Shown in pieces: positions 13,139 to 22,854 of a stretch of DNA of 64,000 bases (positions are counted from its first letter, which is position 1; each line of letters starts with the position of its first letter). The notes beneath the pieces were generated by a model, which worked only from the letters and a program-made list of their open reading frames with translations, ran no database searches and was not told the DNA's origin. The position numbers and the translations under genes are program-made. The stretch is from positions 7,699,001-7,763,000 of the forward strand of contig JAYJMM010000119.1 of the NCBI GenBank assembly GCA_037349105.1. The letters run 5' to 3'. Origin of the DNA: Limnomonas spitsbergensis (taxonomy: Eukaryota > Chlorophyta > Chlorophyceae > Chlamydomonadales).

Positions 13139-14400
13139 GCACAGATTGGGACCACACCCAGACCAGCAGCCTACGGCCGGTTGCCGCCGCAACACGCATT
13201 TGAGAACGAACCCGAGCTGCTGCGACAGGTCAATGCTACTGATATCATTATGTGGTTATCATGCAATCCACTGGTTGGGCGCAAGGCTCACAGTTGCAGC
13301 AGTGCTGCACTTGAACAGATAGGGACCACACCCAGACCAGCCTACGGCCGGTTGCCGCCGCAACGCGCATTTGAGAACGAACCCGAGCTGCCGCGATAGC
13401 TCAATGCTACTGATATCATTATGTGGTTATCATGCAATCCACTGGTTGGGCGCAAGGCTAACAGTTGCAGGGGTGCTGCACTTGCACTGATTGGGACCAC
13501 ACCCAGACCAGCCTACGGCCGGTTGCCGCCGCAGCGCGCATTTGAGAACGAACCCGAGCTGCCGCGATAGCTCAATGCTACTGATATCATTATGTGGTTA
13601 TCATGCAATCCACTGGTTGGGCGCAAGGCTAACAGATGCAGCGCTGCTGCACTTGCACTGATTGGGACCACACCCAGACCAGCCTACGGCCGGTTGCCGC
13701 CGCAGCGCGCATTTGAGAACGAACCCGAGCTGCCGCGATAGCTCAATGCTACTGATATCATTATGTGGTTATCATGCAATCCACTGGTTGGGCGCAAGGC
13801 TAACAGTTGCAGCGGTGCTGCACTTGCACTGATTGGGACCACACCCAGACCAGCCTATGGCCGGTTGCCGGGCGCGCATTTAAGAATGAACCCGAGCTGC
13901 TGCGACAGGTCAATGCTACTGATATCATAATGTGGGTATCATGCATGTTCCTGGTTGCGCATGTACGGTACCTCACAACTGCAACGGTGTTGCACTTGCG
14001 CTCATGCATGGGGACCACGAATGAACCGGCCTACTACCTCCGGTTGCCCCCACTACGCGCAGTTGAGTATGGATATGTGCCGCAGCGTCAGCTCAATGCT
14101 ACTGACCTCATTACGGTATGTGGGTACCGTGCAATCTCCTGGTTGGGCATGCATGAGTACCAGTAACAACTGCACCGGTATTATTGCACATGCACTGATT
14201 GGGATCACACAAGGACGGGTCTTCGGCATGCCCTTGCAGCACGCACCTGACTATGGACTTGGGTAGCAGCAGTAAATCAATGCTGCAGGTACCGGTATCA
14301 TGCTGTGGGCACCATGCAGGCTCCTGGTTGGGCTGCAGGTACAGCAGCTGCTGTACCGTAGCTGGTAAAGCTGCACCGGTGATTCACCTGCCTGCAGCTT
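12825..14400. repeat. Subterminal tandem array, ~170-bp unit, about eight copies decaying rightwards
   Basis: The block GGCCGGTTGCC or a close variant recurs near 12833, 13005, 13172, 13345, 13515, 13685 and 13857, with a diverged copy near 14035. Spacing is about 170 bp. Copies from about 13,950 to 14,400 are strongly diverged. Short open frames across this array are by-products. Confidence 0.85.
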
Positions 14401-14925
14401 GCACTGGTAATGTACGGTACATGAAAGGTTACCGTAAGGTACTAACGACGTAAAATCGAGTTTGCGCCGTGCAACCTACCGTAATCGCGGTGCGGATATT
14501 GCATGTGCAGGTGTACGGCGGCGTGACTGGTGGACAAGGTGTGACGCGCGCACCAGCAATTGTTTCATATCGCGTGATAAGCTGCAGATGCGCCTATGAG
14601 TTAATTGTTAAAGTATTTATTAAGCCGCGAAGGCAAAGCACGTCTACGGTACTACAGCATCATCACCCAGCAAATGTGCCCATGGCTTGTTGTTCCTAGC
14701 TTTTGAGCGACACTGGGAAATGTTAGGGAAACCTCAGGGAAATCGGCATGGGAAAACATAGGGAAACCCAACGAAAAGCGTAGGGAAATCCAAACAGGGA
14801 AATCGAGGGAAATCTACATTGGGAAAACTAAGGGAAACCCCGAGGAAACCCCATAGGGAAATCCATAGGTTTCCCAACGACAGGAAAACCCTAGGGAAAT
14901 CCTGTCTAGTGCAGGGTTTCCTTAA

Positions 14926-14953
14926 GGAAAACTTTGACCCTCTTTTTGTAGGG
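14926..14953 (+). repeat. Terminal repeat of the nested element
   Basis: A 28-bp sequence starting GGAAAACTTTGACC and ending TTTTTGTAGGG, identical to 15808-15835. It abuts the 847-bp duplicate directly. Confidence 0.85.
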
Positions 14954-15800
14954 ATTGTGCTTCCACACCCGCTCCCCAACTAACTAATGTGTATGTATGT
15001 ATGCAGGTGGCGGACGTACACACTGCGCCAGGGAACGGACCCCAACAGAAGCCGCACGTGAACTCGCAGAACTCGCAGAGGACAAGGAGAGTCGCCGGCT
15101 AGCGGTGCAGCAGAGGGCCTTGAAGCTAGCTATTGCTTATCATGGCCCGCCGACGAGGAAGTGAGATAGAAAAAAGGTGCACTAGTACTACCAGATTGAC
15201 CAGCCTAACTCTAGCAAGATGGCTGCCTAAATGTGATGCTTCCTTGTTTAAATTGTTTGAATGCAAACTCACGGAGAGTTGTGGTAGTCATGCATGAGGA
15301 TGCCCTCCTGGTGTGAGACAGTGAGGTATCCCCTCGAATTGCTTGGCCAAGTGGAAACATTTTAATATGGATGGAAGGGTTAAGCCTGCTACGGTGTGCC
15401 GTTGTTTGCTTGGGAGTAGTTCTTGTTAAGAAGCACGCTGAGGCATAGAACGAGAAGTGAACAAGCATCGCCTACCAGTCTAGAAGCAAGCAAGGACAGA
15501 GACCTGCTGTGCATCTATATATGGATGAATGCAACCGGATGTCAGAAGACCGTTGGGAAGGAAAACGCACGTAAACCTGTGGGAAATCCAATGGGATTCC
15601 CAACGAATTCCCTTTTGGATGCAGGGGGTAACCGGTGGGAAATCGTATAATTTCCCTAGGGTTTCCCCCTGGGGCAACCGGTGGGAAATCGCGCGGAAAT
15701 CCTAGGGTTTCCCTAGGGTTTCCTGATAGGGAAACCCTGCGACGGGAAATCCTAAGATTTCCTCTGGGTTTCCCTGTCTTCACTGTGATTTGGCAGGGTT
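14954..15800 (+). repeat. 847-bp direct repeat, second copy
   Basis: This duplicate of 9331-10177 starts immediately after the nested element's terminal GTAGGG and runs into the true right end of the outer element at 15808-15835. Confidence 0.95.
15007..15164 (+). pseudogene. Duplicated last exon of the second transposon gene
   Basis: A copy of 9384-9541, including its upstream CAG acceptor and TGA stop. No upstream exons accompany it, so it is an orphan exon carried by the 847-bp duplication. Confidence 0.8.
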
Positions 15801-15807
15801 TCCCTAG

Positions 15808-15835
15808 GGAAAACTTTGACCCTCTTTTTGTAGGG
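15808..15835 (+). repeat. Right terminal repeat of the outer element
   Basis: The same 28 bp as 14926-14953, followed by unrelated sequence (CAGCTACCAG). It marks the right boundary of the transposon. Confidence 0.8.
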
Positions 15836-17030
15836 CAGCTACCAGTAGTCCAGTATACTGGAAAATAAAGGTGACTTTTGCTAACACAAGTTTTGATACA
15901 GTGGAAATGCCACTGTGTCTAGATTACAGTAGGCAGGCTACGAAAATCTGCCTAACACCTGCTTCGCACGCTACGCCATGCCACAAAAAACCCACACAAA
16001 CGTCGTCCAATTACGGCAGGAAGTTCGGCTGATGCGACTTTCTGATGCAAATTGGTCACGGTAATAGGGTCGCACCCAGGGTCGCACCTGGACAGCAGAG
16101 ATGAATGTGTAGGCAGGGCTCGTTCAGGTGAGCTGCTGATGGTTGAGGTGCATCGGCTGCCCTCTAGCCGTCTTGCAGCAGCTGCTGTTTGTTCAGAGGT
16201 GTCGTCACCGCAGGTGACTGCCAGCGGTTCAGCCCACGAAATAATACGCGACGCTTTCCCCACAGTCGCTGTCACGGTAGCTCCGTCAGTTAGGTCCATG
16301 TTCTCCTTCCTGAGCTGTGGTCAGAATGAATCTGTCTTGAAATCTGGAATGTTAAGATAATGCTAGGAAGAGACGGGCGCATTGCCAGGACGCAGCTGTC
16401 ATGTCACGCACCAGGTCCATACCGGTACTACTCCGTATCGTCCGGTAAGTCGGTAACTAACTCAGCTGTCATGTCAGTCTCTATCTGGTCACGTGGTCAC
16501 GTTCCACCAGTCGCTGGTTCATTCGCTGTTTAAGACATGTCTGGCAAAAGTTGCAAGCACGGTTTGCTGAAGTAGGTAGGAACGAACCGAATGTGTTGGA
16601 GATAAAGAGCGTACAATTTGGGGGTGCTCGAGCCAGACCATGATAATTCCTGCATGCATGCATGGCAGGTCCGGCTTGCACCCATCTAACAGGGTAACCC
16701 AGCAGGTCAACGACGTGACACCTCTGGGGGGAGGCTAAGGGCTGGGAGCCGGAGTCAGGGGGGGGCCAGAAGCGACTAAGCGAGGGCTAACTGGCGCACG
16801 GCTAGTGTCACGGGGTGGGGTGGGGGCAGGGGAGGGGGTACTAAGATATGGGTGGATTCTTGCAACATAAATCAGTACAGTCAAAGAGTGCGGGGTGGGG
16901 CGTGCCAAAGGAGGGGGGTCTGCCAAGGTTCAGCTCTAGAAATAGGGAAAGCAGGGAGAGGAGGCATACATTTCCTTTGTCGCACTGTTCACAGCAAGAC
17001 CTGTTTTGTATTCATTCATGGCAAAAGCTG
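15836..17030. other. Spacer between two mobile elements, no convincing gene
   Basis: It holds overlapping short frames. One on minus (16299-15952, 115 codons, ATG start, Ser/Thr-rich) could be a first exon but has no recognisable domain. The last ~65 bp belong to an interspersed repeat that was the target of the 17,031 element. Confidence 0.4.
16965..17030 (+). repeat. Left part of an interspersed repeat split by the retroelement
   Basis: The sequence GTTCACAGCAAGACCTG through GGCAAAAGCTG matches 29935-29985. The right part continues at 23497 as TCGGATTTCTCCGG. The copy at 29,935-30,060 is uninterrupted and shows what the target looked like. Confidence 0.8.
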
Positions 17031-17274
17031 TGTCGCACCATAAAGCAGTAATCGTGCCAAAATGGTGTAAGCTGTCCTTACTGCCTTAGAGAGGCTCAAA
17101 CTACTCACAACTAAGGTTCAACACCTGTACATACGTGCCTCTTGTACTACACTGCTGAGGTACAAGGGCTGTAAAGGGGTAACTTGGTACAGCGTACCGC
17201 ATAAGAGCTAAGGCTGGGATAAGGCTGGCCTGCCCGGGCGCCCCTAGCTGTGGGTACCGCCCCTACTTTACTCG
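17031..17274 (-). repeat. Split repeat B, outer copy (B2)
   Basis: A 244-bp repeat matching 17917-18160, starting TGTCGCACCATAAAG and ending TTTACTCG. Here it continues directly into repeat A. Confidence 0.9.
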
Positions 17275-17914
17275 CGATGGTTGCTTCTGGTCCGTGGTGG
17301 ACTTCTTCCCCACTGAGTGGCGGACACCTACGGGCGGACTCAGCGTCTACACGCTGGCCGCGAATGCGCAGCGCGTTAAGCTGTGGCTGGAACTTCTAGA
17401 TGACAGGCGTGGATCTGGTCGCTTGTAGAGCTGCGACTAAAGGCCTGTCGGGTCGCGAACCCTGCAGGTCGTTATGAGTCACTTACCGCGTGTAGCGGGC
17501 GAAGCCGTAGCCGTAGACTGCGGACGACGTGGTCCTAGGTAGGGCTGGGCTTCGGGTTAGGTGTTCTCGTGCTTGCTAGATGGCGGGGTCGCTGTTCTAG
17601 GCTTGACTGGCTTAGTGGTACTGGCTTTGATGCACTTCACTGGGTAGGTCTCCGAGATCTAGCCGGTGCTGGTTACAAATAGAGGCCTGTCCACTTAAAA
17701 GGAACGAAGTGAACGTCAAGCGTGCAAGCCGGGATTCAAAGGTCCCGGCAAGCCCTATGCACTGAGTACGGGAAACCCTGCCTCAGACCTTCCCGAAAGT
17801 GGGAAGCTGGGCTCCTAACCCTAAAAAGGGGCTCCGCAGGGAAGCTGCGGAGTCTACGGGGACGCGTCAGCGGTCCCTACGGTTTTGGCACGTATACTGC
17901 ATTATACCGTGACA
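17273..17914 (-). repeat. Split repeat A, inner copy (A2)
   Basis: Matches 22855-23496 with a constant offset of 5582. It starts CGCGATGGTTGC and ends CCGTGACA. It contains a CTTAAAAGGAACGAAG segment that is repeated in inverted form at 22832-22854, just inside A1. Confidence 0.9.
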
Positions 17915-17916
17915 GC

Positions 17917-18160
17917 TGTCGCACCATAAAGCAGTAATCGTGCCAAAATGGTGTAAGCTGTCCTTACTGCCTTAGAGAGGCTCAAACTACTCACAACTAA
18001 GGTTCAACACCTGTACATACGTGCCTCTTGTACTACACTGCTGAGGTACAAGGGCTGTAAAGGGGTAACTTGGTACAGCGTACCGCATAAGAGCTAAGGC
18101 TGGGATAAGGCTGGCCTGCCCGGGCGCCCCTAGCTGTGGGTACCGCCCCTACTTTACTCG
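17917..18160 (-). repeat. Split repeat B, inner copy (B1)
   Basis: A 244-bp copy of B2. It is separated from A2 by GC, so the junction reads as the perfect palindrome GACAGCTGTC (17911-17920). It is followed by the unique interior starting CCCCCCGCTCC. Confidence 0.9.
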
Positions 18161-18589
18161 CCCCCCGCTCCTCACGAAACGCACACCGGGCGTGCGTGGG
18201 GAGCCGGACTAGGGGTGGTACTGAAACTGAGATCGGAAAAATATGTACACTCAGAACTGGTGAGTTCCCTAACACGGAACCCTCCTAAACACCTGACTGC
18301 AATCCAACCAGTCGGTTTGAACAAAAGAAATCCACTGAAGAAAATGCACTGCAGGAAATTAACACAAGGAAATTCACCAAAGGATACTCACTGAAACCCG
18401 TGGCGAACCCTAGGTCCAACCAAGGTACCGAAAACTCGACTCAGGCCTCTGGGTTCCCGGTCTCTTTCTGGCCTGATCAGGGCATACAGAATCCGGTACC
18501 TTCACCATTGTCATGCTTGTTTGGAAGTCAAGAAAGGGTCAGAACCCCTGAAAAGCCATCAGAACTACGGGAAGCCAGCGGCCATCAGA

Positions 18590-19090
18590 ATCCATCAGAA
18601 AGCAGAAGTCAGAAATTATCAGACATCAGAACGCATCAGACCATCAGGAATTGTCAGAATTCCTCAGAAACCATCAGAAATCAGAAGTCAGAAATTATCA
18701 GACATCAGAACGCATCAGCCCATCAGGAATTGTCAGAATTCCTCAGAAACCATCAGAAATCAGAAGTCAGAAATTATCAGACATCAGAACGCATCAGACC
18801 ATCAGGAATTGTCAGAATTCCTCAGAAACCATCAGAAATCAGAAGTCAGAAATTATCAGACATCAGAACGCATCAGCCCATCAGGAATTGTCAGAATTCC
18901 TCAGAAACCATCAGAAATCAGAAGTCAGAAATTATCAGACATCAGAACGCATCAGCCCATCAGGAATTGTCAGAATTCCTCAGAAACCATCAGAAATCAG
19001 AAGTCAGAAATTATCAGACATCAGAACGCATCAGACCATCAGGAATTGTCAGAATTCCCCAGAAACCAGAACGCATCGGAAACCATCAGA
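18590..19090. repeat. 79-bp minisatellite, six units
   Basis: GAATTCCTCAGAAACC-type landmarks recur at about 18657, 18736, 18815, 18894, 18973 and 19052, exactly 79 bp apart. The unit is not divisible by three, so all three plus-strand frames stay open, giving spurious frames of up to 258 codons. It lies 3' of the integrase gene inside the element. Confidence 0.95.
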
Positions 19091-19358
19091 AATCTACAGC
19101 GGGTCGCATGAGAATGACCCGAATCTTCAGTGGGGCTGATCCGGGCCTACAGACTTCTCCTGTTATTCAACCCTGAGCTCTGCATAGGAACACGGAAACC
19201 CGCTGCTCTCGCCCCACTGCACCGTTGACACCTGGCCCTAAGCAACAGGAGACGTGTGCAGTAGCAGCGGTGCTTCTCCCAACCCGCCTCTACAGGTGGC
19301 TGGCCCTGTGGCGGTTCTATGGCTATTATCCCGCCCTGTCCCCCTTGGCTGTCTGCCC

Positions 19359-21584
19359 CTAGGCAGCTGTCTCCTCCTCTGCTCTGGCTGCGTCGGTGGC
19401 CGCTTTGGCCCTGCGCTGAACTGCCCTGGGGGTGACGTTGGCTTCTCCTCTGCCCGTTGTGTATGAAATGTCATACAGCCCGTTGGGCATGGGCCTGGCG
19501 ATGCCCCGCTCCATCTGTTTAGTGGCCGGATTGGTGGCCATGACCTCCACCTCTGGCTTGTCCATGGCTCCTGTCTCCTGGGCTGCTCTGGCGGCTGCCC
19601 TGGTTGCCCGGGGCGCTGTCTCCTCGGGATGGGCTGGTTTGTTCGGTACTGCTGCTGCGGCCGGGCCCGGCACGCGGGTCCTTGATGCAGGCTCGCACCT
19701 GGGGCACATCCAATCGCCCTCGGGGATGGCATAGAGCGCTGGCGCGAGGCAGTCCATGTGCCAGCCGGTGTTGCATGCGTCGCACAGGAGCATGACGTCC
19801 CCCCGGTCGGGTAGGCGGCAGACTTCGCAGGACAGGCTGACGTTGGGCCTGGAGGTGCTGAAATCCACCCTGCCTTTCAGGTTGGGGAGGTGGCACGGGG
19901 AGCAGTTGACTGCGTTCTCTGTCACGGTCAAGCCATCGGCGCCCTCCAGTACCAACGCCCCCGTCTCCCCCAGCCTCTGCACCCGCAGGATTTCTGGCCT
20001 GGCCTTGGGGTCGAGGCTGCGTCGCTCTGAAGCGTACCGGACGTACACGTAGTCCCCAACGGCGAATCGCCTGACCTGGGGCACATATCCTCCTCCGCGG
20101 ATCCTGGCGTAGCGCAACTTGTCCCGGTGCTGTGCGATCTTGAGGTGCTCCCCCGCGACCGGGAGGGCCTCCTTGATCCTGGCTACCCTGGCGAGGAGCA
20201 GGTCTGCGGCTTCCTCCGCTGTAGCCACTCGCGCTGTGCTCCACAGGTCTGCCCCGACCTTGGAGGGGAACACTGGCTTCTGACCGTACAGGACCTCGTA
20301 GGGGGCCATGCGTGTAGCCTGCTGAGGCGAGCATCGGAACCCCAGCGCTACCCATGGGACCATCCTGTCCCACGAGTCGTCGCTGCTCCCGTCCCCGCAG
20401 CACTTGCGCAGGCCCGCCTTGAGTGTCTGGACCGCCCGTTCGGATAGCCCATCCGCCTGGGGATGGTTGGCAGAGGTGGTGCGATGGTCAATGAAGCAGT
20501 CTAGTAACATGTCTTGGAACTCTCCCTGGAACTCTGTCCCCTGATCGGTGACCACCTCTGCGCATCCCCCAAACCGTGCGACCACGTTTTGGAAGAATGC
20601 CAAGGCCGTCACGTCAGACGCCTTGCTGGGGATGGGGATAAGCTCCACCCACTTGGAGTAGTGTTCAACACACACCATGACGTACCGGTTGCCCCTAGGC
20701 GTGGTAGTGAACGGCCCGCACAGGTCCACACCCCAGCGGAAAAATAAACCCTCAATAGGGAGTGGGTGCAGGTCTGGCTGCGTGTGATTGAACGTGGACG
20801 CCCTTGCCCTGTCGCACACCCCGCACTCCTGGACAGCCTTCCTGACTGCTGCCCTAAGCCCTCTCCACCAGTGCTGCTGCATGATCATGAAGGCCGTGCG
20901 GTGGCTGCCGAAGTGACCGGTGTTAGCGTGAGCTTCCCTGATGACTGCCTGTCTGTCCTCGGGCCTGGGAACTACACACCGCCGCCCGTCTGGCATCACT
21001 CTTATCAGCACGCCCCCTCTCTCTGGTTCCCACTGGAAAGGTGCGGCTCTACGTTGCACCCTGGCCTGTTCCCCTGCCTCTGCCCCTGCGGGGTGCCTTT
21101 TTGATTGCAGGTAGCGCAGGACTGGCACGTCTGTCCATACGTCCACCCCTGCGGCAGGTCCTGCAGCGCACCCTGGAGGGTCTACGACCGCCCCTGCCCC
21201 GTCGTCTGCACCCTGGACAGGCTCTGGTTCCGGGTCAGGCTGCCCACCTGGTTCCTGGGCGGCATCCGCCCAGTCTGCTGCCGCTGACTCCCCCAAGCAC
21301 TGCCGATACGTTGCCGCTGCCTCGCCCTCGCCGGAGCATGCAGTGCCTGCACTGGCTAGGGCGCAATGTGTGGACGTCAGGGCCATGCCGATAGCCAGGT
21401 CGCTGTCCGGGCCTGGTAACCCAGCCCTGCGGGCCAGCTCCCTAGGGATGATCTTGGCCGCCTCGAGGGCTATGGTGAACCAAGCCTCGAGAGCCCAAGC
21501 ATCCATGCACCTGCCCAAGGCGGCCCTCCTATCGCCCTCAGGAAAGTCGGGGCGGGGCAAAGTGGACCCCACTGCGTACCCCAT
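19359..21584 (-). CDS. Retroelement integrase (rve) with C-terminal PHD finger
   Basis: A 741-codon frame. After a variable N-terminus comes an H2C2-type integrase zinc-binding region (HANTGHFGSHR, then CGVCDRA). Next is the DDE core, with Asp in GVDLCGPF, Asp in VVTDQGTEF and Glu in LSERAVQTLK, then an SH3/GPY-like segment. A PHD finger follows (CEVC, CDAC, H, C, CPRC pattern), and the tail is Ala-rich. Integrases cut and join cDNA ends, and PHD fingers can bind histone tails and may steer insertion. The region normally holding reverse transcriptase and RNase H upstream is absent. The core looks intact. The ATG start is uncertain because this part may be the remnant of a larger polyprotein. 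Confidence 0.9.
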   Translation of the reverse strand: MGYAVGSTLPRPDFPEGDRRAALGRCMDAWALEAWFTIALEAAKIIPRELARRAGLPGPDSDLAIGMALTSTHCALASAGTACSGEGEAAATYRQCLGESAAADWADAAQEPGGQPDPEPEPVQGADDGAGAVVDPPGCAAGPAAGVDVWTDVPVLRYLQSKRHPAGAEAGEQARVQRRAAPFQWEPERGGVLIRVMPDGRRCVVPRPEDRQAVIREAHANTGHFGSHRTAFMIMQQHWWRGLRAAVRKAVQECGVCDRARASTFNHTQPDLHPLPIEGLFFRWGVDLCGPFTTTPRGNRYVMVCVEHYSKWVELIPIPSKASDVTALAFFQNVVARFGGCAEVVTDQGTEFQGEFQDMLLDCFIDHRTTSANHPQADGLSERAVQTLKAGLRKCCGDGSSDDSWDRMVPWVALGFRCSPQQATRMAPYEVLYGQKPVFPSKVGADLWSTARVATAEEAADLLLARVARIKEALPVAGEHLKIAQHRDKLRYARIRGGGYVPQVRRFAVGDYVYVRYASERRSLDPKARPEILRVQRLGETGALVLEGADGLTVTENAVNCSPCHLPNLKGRVDFSTSRPNVSLSCEVCRLPDRGDVMLLCDACNTGWHMDCLAPALYAIPEGDWMCPRCEPASRTRVPGPAAAAVPNKPAHPEETAPRATRAAARAAQETGAMDKPEVEVMATNPATKQMERGIARPMPNGLYDISYTTGRGEANVTPRAVQRRAKAATDAARAEEETAA

Positions 21585-22189
21585 GGCCCTCTCCCTTTTG
21601 TTTCCGCTGACTCCCCTTGGGACTGCTGTTCGCTGGATCTCGTCCGCTCCATCCTGACCACTGTTGACTGGACCATCCCCTTGACCACTGTGGGTTCAAG
21701 CTGGGGCTCCTGGTCTGGTCTGGGCTCAGCCTTGCCTCCTTCCCTTTCTGCCTCCGCAGGCAGGTCATCCGGAGGTCGTGCTGGCCCGCCACCCTCTCCT
21801 ACACCACCGGTCTGAGACCTCACAGTGGGTGGCTCTGAGGTCGGGTCCAGGGACTCATCGTCGGGAACCGGCCATTGCTCGTCCTCCTGGCTTGGGCCAG
21901 GGGGGATGCGCGCTATGCCGCCTCGTCCGATACCCCTGCGCGTCACTTGAACCTGCACCATATCCTCATCCAAGGCTAGGGTGCTGTCGGCCCCTTGGAC
22001 CTTGTTTTCCATTATGCCTGCATATTCACCATCTGACAACCCAATGGCAATTAGCCTAGCTTCCTCTGCTACGGCTGCATTGATGGGTGTCATGGGGTCA
22101 TTGCCTGGTTCCATTCCTCTCACTCGTGCACTGCGTCTTGCAGCCTCTGGATGCAGGTGACGATCATGATCTACCACTGCGTCCTGCAT
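21470..22189 (-). CDS. Upstream frame of the retroelement, unknown, possibly a gag/pol N-terminal remnant
   Basis: A 239-codon frame starting MQDAVVDHDRH, rich in Glu, Pro and Gly, with no recognised domain. It overlaps the integrase frame by 115 bp, and the integrase frame is in the -1 register relative to it. Programmed frameshifting or an old deletion joining two regions are both possible. I saw no clear slippery heptamer with a following stem in the overlap. Confidence 0.5.
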   Translation of the reverse strand: MQDAVVDHDRHLHPEAARRSARVRGMEPGNDPMTPINAAVAEEARLIAIGLSDGEYAGIMENKVQGADSTLALDEDMVQVQVTRRGIGRGGIARIPPGPSQEDEQWPVPDDESLDPTSEPPTVRSQTGGVGEGGGPARPPDDLPAEAEREGGKAEPRPDQEPQLEPTVVKGMVQSTVVRMERTRSSEQQSQGESAETKGRGPWGTQWGPLCPAPTFLRAIGGPPWAGAWMLGLSRLGSP

Positions 22190-22854
22190 TTTCTATTGCT
22201 GGGTGCTGAGCAGCCGTGCCGGCTCGCTGTGTGGGCTCACAGCAGCAGGTCACTGGCTCAAAGCCTGCTTCCGTTCTCCTCTACCTTCTGCAGGCTGGTT
22301 AGGCGTTGCTAGACAGGTCAAGCACGGGTAATTTTTTTTTACCTGGTTCTGGCGGATATTTTCACCTTCTGGACTGCTGTCTCGTCCGCTATCTTGCTGG
22401 TCTCGTCCGCTATTCCTCCGCTGATTCGTCGCGCAGCTTCCTCCTCGATCTCCGCAGGGCCTGCTCAGGCTGCAATCTGCAGCTTCGGATATTCCTGCAC
22501 ACAGTCTTGGGTTGCCTGCTTTTAAACTCGGATCCCAGATCCTTGCTCACTTCTGTCAACACGCAGGCTGTGCACTCTACCACGGATGCAGGCCACGTGC
22601 ACAGGTAATATCAGCTGGGTTTATAACTCCACAGCCTGATCTTCAAGCTACGTCTGCTTCTGGGTTGCCACGCCCAGCGCAAGCAGGAATTGACTTGGGT
22701 TCTATGGAGAATCCTCTGCTAAGTGATTTTGAGCTGTCCAAGGTAGATCACTGCCTTCAAAAAGAAATTCAAGTTCACAGCACATGCACCTTTAGCAGGA
22801 TTCGCTGGATCAAGCTGATCAGGCTTAGACCCACTTCGTCCTTTTAAGTGGACA

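Larger units (their letters stand above)
10178..14953 (-). mobile_element. Nested inverted deletion derivative of the same transposon
   Basis: Read along the plus strand, 10178-10655 is the reverse complement of 4263-4740 and 10656-13138 is the reverse complement of 1-2476. The segment 13139-14953 continues through further array units to a terminal repeat at 14926-14953. The segment 2477-4262 is missing. The deletion edge falls right after CCTGCAGG (10648-10655). The missing stretch lacks GT-AG ends, so it is not simply a spliced intron. Confidence 0.9.
1..15835. mobile_element. Large CACTA/En-Spm-like (tnp2) DNA transposon, left end outside the window, with a nested rearranged copy
   Basis: The unit has two divergent genes (transposase on minus, 2091-6405; second gene on plus, 6635-9541), tandem subterminal arrays and many short inverted GGGAAATCC/GGTTTCCC motifs near its right end (9940-10170 and 15565-15810). 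Its right tip (15808-15835) ends TTTTTGTAGGG. The same 28-bp tip recurs at 14926-14953, at the outer end of an inverted copy of the element's left half. Both ends should therefore be terminal inverted repeats beginning CCCTACAAAAAG. A tnp2-like transposase plus subterminal repeats is typical of CACTA elements, but the tip is not CACTA itself, so family placement is inference. No target-site duplication can be checked because the left end is missing. Confidence 0.7.

Noticed and set aside
12825..14060. CRISPR-like regular array
   Set aside because: Units are ~170 bp of continuous repeat without short direct repeats and unique spacers, in a eukaryotic transposon.
17273..17914. A simple LTR pair (A2 and A1) as the whole explanation
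   Set aside because: It leaves the 244-bp B duplication on both sides of A2 unexplained, while the outer flanks match the empty target only if B2 is included.
18400..19176. 258-codon plus-strand frame and two overlapping frames
   Set aside because: All three come from the 79-bp minisatellite inside the retroelement.
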